Shown: positions 52,940-59,622 of the stretch, piece after piece
How positions within the stretch are numbered: position 1 is the first letter of the stretch
Layout: every line of letters begins with the position of its first letter
NCBI GenBank assembly: GCA_026395515.1
Contig: JAPLYN010000001.1
Span: 162,561 to 226,560 of the forward strand
Direction of reading: 5' to 3'
Source of the DNA: Candidatus Peregrinibacteria bacterium
GTDB taxonomy: Bacteria; Patescibacteriota; Gracilibacteria; UBA1369; LOWO2-01-FULL-3
DNA length: 64,000 bases
Program-made: the position numbers and the translations under genes
Notes under the pieces: generated by a model
Database searches by the model: none
What the model saw: only the letters and a program-made list of their open reading frames with translations
What the model was told of the DNA's origin: nothing

Positions 52940-53761
52940 CTACTTCAGTTTATTTAACGAAGGATGCCCAAGAATTGATTTCATCTGATCAATGGCTATT
53001 TGGTTGAGTTCCACTAATCTGTGCTCTGGTGTGAGGCCTCGCTTTATCAAGACCGCATTCAGACTTTCAAGATTACACAGCACCACTAATTGCTCAATAG
53101 TCGCATAGTCTCGCACATTTCCTTCTTTATCTGGATTATGTTCGCGCCATTCTTTTGCAGTCAGATTGAAAAGTGCCTTGTTCAACAAGTCTCCTTCGGT
53201 CGCATAGATAAATTTATCTGGTATGCTACTGATTTTTAAAGGAATTAAATTTTGTTTTATTGCATCTGTATGAATTTTATAGTTGACCTTAGCCAATTCT
53301 CTTTTTACATCCCATGAGAAGGAAGACTGATTGTTTTCAGTTTCTTTTAGTCTCTGAAATTCTTTAATTAAATAAAGTTTAAATTCCGGACTGATCCAAG
53401 ATGCAAATTCAAAGGCAATATCCTTGTGGGCGAAGGTGCCACCATTTTTACCGGATCTAGATATTAGACCAATTGCCCCAGTTTTGTTTATCCATCTTTG
53501 AGGTGATAAAACAAACGAATTACTTCCAGCCTCAATCCTAAAGGGGTCGAATTCGACCCCTTTAAAATCAGGGTTGTTTAATTTCTCCCAAAGACCCAAA
53601 AATTCTATAGTAGCTTTTGAACGCATCCAGTTTTTAACAATATCTTTGGGTTCGAATTGATTCTTGAAACGCGCGATATCTGTAAGAGAAATATAATCAT
53701 CTTTGTTCTTCTGAAATAATGCAATCTCCATACCTTTCACTTCAATTTTTTTATTTTCCAT
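52940..53761 (-). CDS. KilA-N domain protein, copy 2
   Basis: A 273-residue paralogue of the protein at 5259-6077. The same blocks are in order: DYISLTDIARFK, LWEKLNNPDFKGVEFDP, GGTFAHKDIAFEFASWI, SPEFKLYLIKEFQRLK and KRELAKVNYKIHTDAIKQN. The C-terminal half is nearly identical; the middle differs more (for example EAGSNSFVLSPQRWINKTG against NGFIVSSSMWIKSTN), which may give different DNA preference. The shared palindrome lies just upstream. No phage genes flank it. Confidence 0.8.
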   Translation of the reverse strand: MENKKIEVKGMEIALFQKNKDDYISLTDIARFKNQFEPKDIVKNWMRSKATIEFLGLWEKLNNPDFKGVEFDPFRIEAGSNSFVLSPQRWINKTGAIGLISRSGKNGGTFAHKDIAFEFASWISPEFKLYLIKEFQRLKETENNQSSFSWDVKRELAKVNYKIHTDAIKQNLIPLKISSIPDKFIYATEGDLLNKALFNLTAKEWREHNPDKEGNVRDYATIEQLVVLCNLESLNAVLIKRGLTPEHRLVELNQIAIDQMKSILGHPSLNKLK

Positions 53762-53769
53762 ACCAAAAA

Positions 53770-53793
53770 TGAGTTAAATATTAATTCAACTCA
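53770..53793. promoter_or_regulatory. Palindromic operator upstream of KilA-N copy 2
   Basis: TGAGTT-N12-CAACTCA, the same element as at 6087-6109 with one extra base in the spacer. It directly follows a minus-strand TACACT -10-like box. Confidence 0.55.
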
Positions 53794-53924
53794 AAAGTGT
53801 ACCCGGTAAAGTTAAAATTTTCTTAAATTAATTCTAAAATCTCATGAATCGCTACCCTAAGCTATCTGTGCTTGCCTTTTATTGATTTTTCGGTAGAATG
53901 TTTCCTTATCATTAAATTAAACAC

Positions 53925-54143
53925 ATGAGCAACAACGAAGAAGGAAATGATTTTCACGATATTGATGAAGGATTTCATGGACACAATAGAATTAATAACT
54001 CTGCACCTGTTGATCATACTGGACCAGCAATTTCAGGTTTTACAAGAACACCAGGACGTTCAGATGGTGCTTTTACAACTATTTTCGAAAGCGTCCGCAG
54101 TGTAACAAGCGGCATGTATGATTCAGAAGCAGACAACTACTAG
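53925..54143 (+). CDS. Small acidic protein, function unknown
   Basis: A 72-residue acidic and Asn/Gly/Ser-rich protein (MSNNEEGNDFHDIDEGFHGH) without signal or membrane helix; probably disordered. A promoter-like pair (TTGCCT, 16 nt, TAGAAT 53894-53899) lies upstream, which supports real expression. It ends 3 nt from the convergent purA stop. No family recognised. Confidence 0.45.
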   Translation: MSNNEEGNDFHDIDEGFHGHNRINNSAPVDHTGPAISGFTRTPGRSDGAFTTIFESVRSVTSGMYDSEADNY

Positions 54144-54146
54144 TCT

Positions 54147-55595
54147 CTATATCCTCACAAACTGATCTCTTTCTGGACCTACTCCCACGCCGGCAATTTT
54201 GCAGCCGCAGAATTTTTCTATTTCTTTAATTAAGCTTTGAAGTTCTTTTGGCAATTTAGCGAATTTTCTCACGCTGCTGATGTCGTCTTTGAAACATTTT
54301 TTATAAGAAATATCGGCCTTCACATTGTAATAAGATTGAGCTGTGCCAGGTACATAATCAATTTCTTTTCCATCCAATTTATAACCATCCACAATAGGTA
54401 AAACACCTCTCTTTGTGCGCGCGAAAACATTCAACATATCACATTTATTAATCATCAATTCATTCACGCCATTCATCAAAATCGCATATTTTAATTGCAC
54501 AAGATCAAACATTCCCACACGACGTGGACGAGCTGAAACCGTGCCATATTCGTAAGACATCACACGCAAAGCCACACCAATATCAAAATAATCTCCGGAG
54601 CTTAAAAGTTTTTCGATATCATATTTTGCCTCAATAGCTTGAGGATATTTGGACATACCATTGTCGTTCACAGCCATGCAATATTTTTCTGAACGGTCGC
54701 CACCAAACTCGGAAGCAAAAGGTCCATTTCCTACACGAGACATAATTGCCTTAGCGACACCAATAGTTTTGCGGTGATAAGAAGGTGAAAGATCTCCACC
54801 GACATAAGCCGCAGCAGTTACAGTATTGCTAGAAGTCACATAAGGTACAGAACCTTTCGTAATATCGAGCATGATAGATTGAGCTCCTTCAAATAGAACT
54901 CTCGCACCTTTCTGAACTTTTTTCTCGAGGAAAAGTGTATCTGGCTCAATGTATTCTTTTACACGATTGAAGAAACTTTCCATTTTTGCTACAAGTTCCT
55001 GTACTTCGTTTGGAGTGGACTTTACGCCATATTTGCCACAGACTGCTAAATAATTTTCTTTAATTTTTTTGAAATATAATTGTGGATCATCTAGAAGATC
55101 TCCGAGTTTAATATTGAGAAGTCTGTCGCCATCCATGCGCAAAGCTTTGTCCGCATAGCAAGGTCCGATTCCATTTTTTGTCGTACCAATAGTTTTGCCA
55201 GTTTCAGCATCGATGAGCAGGTGATGAGGCTGAATAACGCTGGCCTGACAAGAAATTCTGAGACGTTTACTGAGATCAATTTTTGCGCCTTTGATATTCT
55301 TTAATTTTTCAATTTCTAGAGCTAATTTTTCAACATTCACTACGCAGCCTGAACCAACGTATAAAGTTTTTCCAGGATAAAAAATTCCAGAAGGAACTTG
55401 ATTAAGAGCCACTTTTCCACCGTCCTTAGTCTCGATAGTATGTCCAGCATTTGCCCCTCCATTAAAACGCGCAATTACATCATAATCTTTGGCAATCATA
55501 TCAACAATTCTCGCCTTACCTTCGTCTCCATATTGAAGACCAATCAAGACGTCGGAGTAACCTTTATTGGATTTTTTTGCGTTTTTTGCAGCCAT
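54147..55595 (-). CDS. purA: Adenylosuccinate synthetase
   Basis: A 482-residue enzyme joining IMP and Asp to adenylosuccinate with GTP. Motifs are LIGLQYGDEGKARIVDMIA (GTP loop), NGGANAGHTIE (about residues 45-55), VGSGCVVNVEKLALEI, TTKNGIGPCYADKA, LFEGAQSIMLDI, YVTSSNTV and SARPRRVGMFD. The loop reads GDEGKAR, where most PurA have GDEGKGK. The protein is about 50 residues longer than usual (428-432), partly from an N-terminal Lys-rich stretch. Asp of GDEGK is kept, so phage PurZ-type function is unlikely. I choose ATG 55595; an in-frame ATG at 55622 exists. Confidence 0.92.
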   Translation of the reverse strand: MAAKNAKKSNKGYSDVLIGLQYGDEGKARIVDMIAKDYDVIARFNGGANAGHTIETKDGGKVALNQVPSGIFYPGKTLYVGSGCVVNVEKLALEIEKLKNIKGAKIDLSKRLRISCQASVIQPHHLLIDAETGKTIGTTKNGIGPCYADKALRMDGDRLLNIKLGDLLDDPQLYFKKIKENYLAVCGKYGVKSTPNEVQELVAKMESFFNRVKEYIEPDTLFLEKKVQKGARVLFEGAQSIMLDITKGSVPYVTSSNTVTAAAYVGGDLSPSYHRKTIGVAKAIMSRVGNGPFASEFGGDRSEKYCMAVNDNGMSKYPQAIEAKYDIEKLLSSGDYFDIGVALRVMSYEYGTVSARPRRVGMFDLVQLKYAILMNGVNELMINKCDMLNVFARTKRGVLPIVDGYKLDGKEIDYVPGTAQSYYNVKADISYKKCFKDDISSVRKFAKLPKELQSLIKEIEKFCGCKIAGVGVGPERDQFVRI

Positions 55596-55622
55596 TTTTG
55601 AGGGTTTTATGAACAGATTCAA

Positions 55623-55649
55623 ATTATCTCATTTGAAGTGGAACGTCAA
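55623..55649 (-). promoter_or_regulatory. Putative promoter of purA
   Basis: Minus-strand TTGACG (55644-55649) and GATAAT (55623-55628) with a short 15-nt spacer, about 28 nt before ATG 55595. Confidence 0.4.
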
Positions 55650-55670
55650 ACCGCATGGAACAGTACATGG

Positions 55671-55696
55671 AAAAGGCCCCGACTTTCGCCGGGGCC
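55671..55696 (-). terminator. Terminator of the GC-rich M23-like gene
   Basis: Minus-strand GGCCCCG and CGGGGCC form a 7-bp stem followed by TTTT. The stem is far more GC-rich than other terminators here. Confidence 0.8.
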
Positions 55697-55717
55697 CCTC
55701 GCATTTTCTCTGTCTAT

Positions 55718-57985
55718 TTACTTGTAGGGGAGTTTGAGGAGGAAGCTACAGTTCGCACAGCCAGTGAAGGACTGCGTCACGATGGGAGAATCAACCGGAG
55801 GAGGCCAAAATGGCGCCTCGTTCCCAGGATAACTCCACACCATGAATGGCTCAAAGGTAGGGTCTTCGAGCCAGAAGAAGCCTTTGGAGGTGAGGTTGGA
55901 AATGCGGATAATTTCTGGTAGACCAACGCATCCGAAAGAAGCCGCCCATGAACCAGAAAAGAAGCTGGTGTAAGCCACCTTCTTGCTCCACGAGTCCAGG
56001 ATTTCAAGTTTTGCTTCGGGGGAATCAGTGTAGAGTTTCACGTAGTAACCCTTTGCAGGATCACAACCCTTCACCACATCTTTCATACACTGACCACCAA
56101 TGCACTTTCCCGCCGGACAGTTGTAGCAGGGATCCGCTTGGCACTTGTTGGCTGAGTTGCAGATCTGACCTTCCCCGCATGAGCCACACAGTTTGCTGAG
56201 GCCATCGCATCCGGGATTTGTCATTGCGCACTTGCCACATTCGCAGCCGAGTTCTTCGCAGGACTGAGACTGGCAGATGTAGTTGCACTTGGCATCCATG
56301 CCGCAGAACATGTCTTTGCCACAGGTTCCGCAGTTTCCGCCACACAAATCTGAGCCGCACTCTTTCTTGTAGCAGTAGGGCTTGCAGGTTTGAGCATCCT
56401 TACCACCACTGCTGGCCGAGAAGCTTCCAGCATCTTGCTCTCCAGTGCTGCCACCGTACTGACCGTTGCCGGGATTTTCATCCTGTAAAACGGTGCTCTG
56501 GCCTTGGCCGCACATGTACGATTGATTGCACTCACATCCACTCTGGCACTTGTTCTTGTAACAGTAGCAGGGTGAAAGCGAAGTGATCATTCTCGCATAC
56601 TCGCCGCGTGTCACGAATTCGTAGGGATCGTATTGCAGAAGATCCTTGTCGATTCCGTTGTAGTAGGCGATGGTTTGCAGATACTTGTAGGACCAATCGC
56701 TGCTCGTGAGCTTCAGGAACTTGGCGTACATGCCGGTCTTGATCTCCGCCTTCTTGGCTTTGACCGCAGACTCGACTGCCATCTTCGCTGCTTCCGAGAA
56801 GTATACCTCCTGTTCAGGGTTGAATTTGGCATTGTCTTTGCTAATGACTCCGTACTTCACGCCGCAGACCACGTAAGGGTAGAACCAGTGCGTTGGATTT
56901 ACATCCGTGAAAGATTCCAGAGTTCCTTCGCAGCCTTTGTCTAGACCGAAAAGAGTCAGCGCGATTTTCAACGCTTCGGCTCGGGTGAGGTTGTCATCCT
57001 TGTGGAAGTCGCCATCGCTCTTGCCACTCACGGCACACTCGTGCCAGAGGTAGTTCACTGCCCAGGAAGTAGTACTGTCTGAAGAACCGAGATCCTTGAA
57101 AGGAGTCTCGCCAGTATTCGCACAGTCAGCAGTCATTGGGCACTGCATCTCGCAGACTTGAGGTGGATCGGGTTCCGGCGGATTTGGATCTTTTGGTGAA
57201 AGATCTCCGTCCGTGCAGTAATCCTTTTCCACGTTGGTCAGCTTGAGCGCAGTGTAGAAACCGTTGGTGTAGACGTCGTTACCGATGACACACTTTGGCA
57301 CGCCATTGCCGTCAGTGAAACCCATCTCCAGTGGCTTGTGAGTCTCGCAGTCCTCGAATTGAAAATGGAGGTGAGCACCTACTGATGGTGTATCACCAAC
57401 TTCGCCAATTTTGAGTCCCTGACAGACTTCTTGATTTTCCACCACTGTCACTGAGCTATCCTTCATGTGGGCGTAGCGACTGCAGATATTGTTGCCATGA
57501 TCGATGACCACGGTATTGCCCCAACTTCCACCCTTGTACTTGCCGTTGGAGTCCTTACCAACATTTGCAATCAACACGACTCCATCACCACTCGCCAGAA
57601 CGGACTTGCCGAAATCGTCATTTTCGGACAGGTTGAAGTCCCAACCGAACTTACAGTATTCGAAGCATCCGTAGTCCTTGGGATCGGCAGTCGAATGACT
57701 GATCTGGCAGAAGTCACCGAAGTAACCGTTGTAGATCTTGTCGTAGCCCTTGGAGTTGCAGTACTGACAGTGCTGCTCCCAGGACTGAGTGATCTCCCAG
57801 TTGTAGCCTTGCGGCACCGGCACCTTGAAATCGTTGCCGCTGAGGGGGAGACGATTGATCGCGTAGCCGACTTCCGTAGAAGTTACATCGAGTTGAACGG
57901 AGTTGATCTCCTTTTCCTTGGTGTTGGAATTGCACGCCGTGATCACTATGATCATGACGAGCGTCTTGTAGATATTGCGCAGCAT
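55718..57985 (-). CDS. Lipoprotein with degenerate M23 peptidase, SLH repeats and Cys-rich modules
   Basis: A 755-residue protein. The lipoprotein signal ends IVITAC (Cys18). An M23/LytM-like domain (about residues 60-240) has GWDFNL, YAHMKD and AHLHFQFED; the first zinc His (HxGxD) is replaced (KFGWD), so activity is doubtful. A Pro-rich hinge precedes two SLH repeats (about 296-410). Cys-rich modules (about 485-640) of the form KECGSDLCGGNCGTCGKD follow; similar repeats are frequent in delta-proteobacteria. A beta domain ends the protein. The gene is strikingly GC-rich compared with all neighbours, uses many G/C-ending codons and has a strong Shine-Dalgarno sequence, so recent transfer is likely. 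Confidence 0.88.
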   Translation of the reverse strand: MLRNIYKTLVMIIVITACNSNTKEKEINSVQLDVTSTEVGYAINRLPLSGNDFKVPVPQGYNWEITQSWEQHCQYCNSKGYDKIYNGYFGDFCQISHSTADPKDYGCFEYCKFGWDFNLSENDDFGKSVLASGDGVVLIANVGKDSNGKYKGGSWGNTVVIDHGNNICSRYAHMKDSSVTVVENQEVCQGLKIGEVGDTPSVGAHLHFQFEDCETHKPLEMGFTDGNGVPKCVIGNDVYTNGFYTALKLTNVEKDYCTDGDLSPKDPNPPEPDPPQVCEMQCPMTADCANTGETPFKDLGSSDSTTSWAVNYLWHECAVSGKSDGDFHKDDNLTRAEALKIALTLFGLDKGCEGTLESFTDVNPTHWFYPYVVCGVKYGVISKDNAKFNPEQEVYFSEAAKMAVESAVKAKKAEIKTGMYAKFLKLTSSDWSYKYLQTIAYYNGIDKDLLQYDPYEFVTRGEYARMITSLSPCYCYKNKCQSGCECNQSYMCGQGQSTVLQDENPGNGQYGGSTGEQDAGSFSASSGGKDAQTCKPYCYKKECGSDLCGGNCGTCGKDMFCGMDAKCNYICQSQSCEELGCECGKCAMTNPGCDGLSKLCGSCGEGQICNSANKCQADPCYNCPAGKCIGGQCMKDVVKGCDPAKGYYVKLYTDSPEAKLEILDSWSKKVAYTSFFSGSWAASFGCVGLPEIIRISNLTSKGFFWLEDPTFEPFMVWSYPGNEAPFWPPPVDSPIVTQSFTGCANCSFLLKLPYK

Positions 57986-57998
57986 GAGCTTTCTCCTT
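57986..57998 (-). promoter_or_regulatory. Strong ribosome binding site of the GC-rich gene
   Basis: Minus-strand AAGGAG (57993-57998), 7 nt before ATG 57985. Most genes here show no such sequence, so this one stands out. Confidence 0.7.
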
Positions 57999-58301
57999 GT
58001 TGTAAACAGACCGAGATGTCAAAGAACACGCCGTGTATTTCACGGCTAAAGTTCACCTAGACTATTGATTCTTGGAAACGAAGGTATCTCTTGATCCTCT
58101 TATTCACGCATGAATCACAATGCAACCTTCATGCTAATACAATAAAAAAAATCTCAAAATGAAATAGAAATAGAAAAAATGAAATAGCAGCAGCAAAAGA
58201 AAAACTCGACGAAAAAAGTGTTGAACAGGTCCGTTCAACACTAAATATTTGCAAAAAAAAATCTCTCGTAGCTTAATATAAACATTTATAACAATTCAAT
58301 T
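57999..58301. other. Intergenic region between the GC-rich gene and the small lipoprotein
   Basis: About 300 nt without a gene. It holds a GCCGTG/CACGGC hairpin (58030-58046) and an A-rich stretch with a repeated AAATGAAATAG word (about 58155-58188), then a 10-bp inverted repeat described separately. No promoter could be assigned with confidence. It marks the change from GC-rich to AT-rich DNA. Confidence 0.5.
58217..58242 (-). terminator. Inverted repeat with T-run, possible minus-strand terminator
   Basis: AGTGTTGAAC and GTTCAACACT are perfect 10-bp arms around a 6-nt loop. Read on the minus strand the hairpin is followed by TTTT, as in a terminator, although no minus-strand gene lies directly upstream. 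It would block antisense read-through into the GC-rich gene. Confidence 0.45.
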
Positions 58302-58877
58302 ATGAAAAAAAATATTAACTTAGTTTTTATCTCATTAATTATTTTTTCTGCCTGCAACTCAGTGCAAAAAACTCAACCAACAAAAGAAAATAGTACTACG
58401 AAAATTTCCAATAATTTTATCAACACCAGTTGCAATTACAGTTTGAAATATTCGAAAGACGCCGAGGTATTAGCTAACGATGGGGTTTCATTCGAAGATG
58501 AATCATTCAACGCATTTATCTTTTTAAAGGGAAGTGGAAGGCTAATTAATGTCAGTTGTTATTCTTTAACTAATGATTTAAAAGATTATGTTATAAAAGT
58601 TTGGCAGGACAATAAGGATGACATTCAAAATTTGAAGAATAGAAATATAACTAAAACAGTAGGAGAGTTAGAGGAAATTAATTTCAGAAATGAATTTGCT
58701 TATCAGTTCGCTCTAACCTCTGATTATAAATATGCAAATAAAGGTGGTGGTGAAATATTAAAGGATCCAACCACTTTAATTTTCGTTAAACACAATAATT
58801 TAATTTATGAAATTGCCTATCTTACAGGTAATCAAAAATCTAAAGAAGTTTTAGATTCATTTGAATTTTCTAAATAA
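58302..58877 (+). CDS. Small lipoprotein, function unknown
   Basis: A 191-residue lipoprotein. The signal INLVFISLIIFSAC ends with a lipobox Cys18. A Lys/Thr-rich linker is followed by a compact alpha/beta domain (about 43-190, CNYSLKYSKDAEVLANDG ... TLIFVKHNNLIYEIAYLTGN). The pattern resembles PsbP/Mog1-like domains, as in the SLH proteins at 16144 and 19220. Two Cys pairs are possible. Very AT-rich. No family recognised. Confidence 0.72.
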   Translation: MKKNINLVFISLIIFSACNSVQKTQPTKENSTTKISNNFINTSCNYSLKYSKDAEVLANDGVSFEDESFNAFIFLKGSGRLINVSCYSLTNDLKDYVIKVWQDNKDDIQNLKNRNITKTVGELEEINFRNEFAYQFALTSDYKYANKGGGEILKDPTTLIFVKHNNLIYEIAYLTGNQKSKEVLDSFEFSK

Positions 58878-58890
58878 ATAATTCCCACAA

Positions 58891-58946
58891 AAAAGCCCCA
58901 AGCATCAGCGCGTGTCCGAGAGGACCGACATATCTACGGGGCTTTT
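58891..58946. terminator. Bidirectional terminator between two lipoprotein genes
   Basis: AAAAGCCCC and GGGGCTTTT form a 9-bp stem with T-runs on both strands. A nested GTCC-GAGA-GGAC hairpin lies inside the large loop. It serves the convergent genes at 58302 and 58969. Confidence 0.75.
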
Positions 58947-58968
58947 CAATTTGTTCAATAAATATCTA

Positions 58969-59562
58969 CTACAACACCATTCCGAAAGTAAGATTGTCTA
59001 CCGCTTCAGCGATATCTTTTCCTCCAGAAATTACCATGTTGTAGCCTTCAAATGCATCACGTACATAGTAGATAATTTGTTTTACTTTTCCACCGATGTC
59101 AGCACGTACAGATCTCACTCCGCTCACGTCAGTTTTTCTAGCAACAACATCTTTTTCATCATAACCAGCTGCATCTTTAACCTGTTTTTTTAATAGGTTT
59201 GCATCAGCGATCATTCCATTAATAGGTGTAAAATCAGCCGCAGTATCAGCCTTGTTTGTAGGTTTGAAATTTTTTGTAGCCAACCAAATTTTTGGAGCCT
59301 TTGCATTATCAGCAGTTCCGAAAGTTACTACTTTTCCTGAACCTACTTCAGCCTTTAACTGAGTAACCACTGGTTCTCCCCAAGCTTTGTCATAACAAAA
59401 CTGTACTGGAGTATCTGCCAATTTATACGTAGCCAAATTCTTATCACAATTTAGTTCAGCTATTGATTGATCTTTTGGTGGAACAGTAGCTAATTTCACT
59501 GGTTTAGCACCACAAGCTGTCAGCATCATTGCTGCCATAGTCACTACAAGTATTTTTTTCAT
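58969..59562 (-). CDS. Small lipoprotein, function unknown
   Basis: A 197-residue lipoprotein. The signal MKKILVVTMAAMMLTACGAK has lipobox LTAC (Cys17). The mature domain has two Cys (LNCDKN, QFCYDKAWGE) and a beta-rich pattern with YVRDAFEGYNMVISGGKD near the end, again like a PsbP/Mog1-type fold. It lies immediately downstream of the macroglobulin gene, with its own promoter. Confidence 0.78.
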   Translation of the reverse strand: MKKILVVTMAAMMLTACGAKPVKLATVPPKDQSIAELNCDKNLATYKLADTPVQFCYDKAWGEPVVTQLKAEVGSGKVVTFGTADNAKAPKIWLATKNFKPTNKADTAADFTPINGMIADANLLKKQVKDAAGYDEKDVVARKTDVSGVRSVRADIGGKVKQIIYYVRDAFEGYNMVISGGKDIAEAVDNLTFGMVL

Positions 59563-59589
59563 ATTAGTTTGTTAATTGTTAGCCAACAA

Positions 59590-59618
59590 ATTCTACATAA
59601 GTCACCACTTCCTTACAA
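59590..59618 (-). promoter_or_regulatory. Promoter of the lipoprotein at 58969
   Basis: Minus-strand TTGTAA (59613-59618) and TAGAAT (59590-59595), spacer 17 nt. It lies just after the macroglobulin stop at 59623. Confidence 0.65.
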
Positions 59619-59622
59619 GCCC

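Noticed and set aside
55655..55921. Plus-strand frame with ATG 55655 opposite the GC-rich gene
   Set aside because: It crosses a terminator hairpin and lies antisense to a well-supported gene; long antisense frames are expected in GC-rich DNA.
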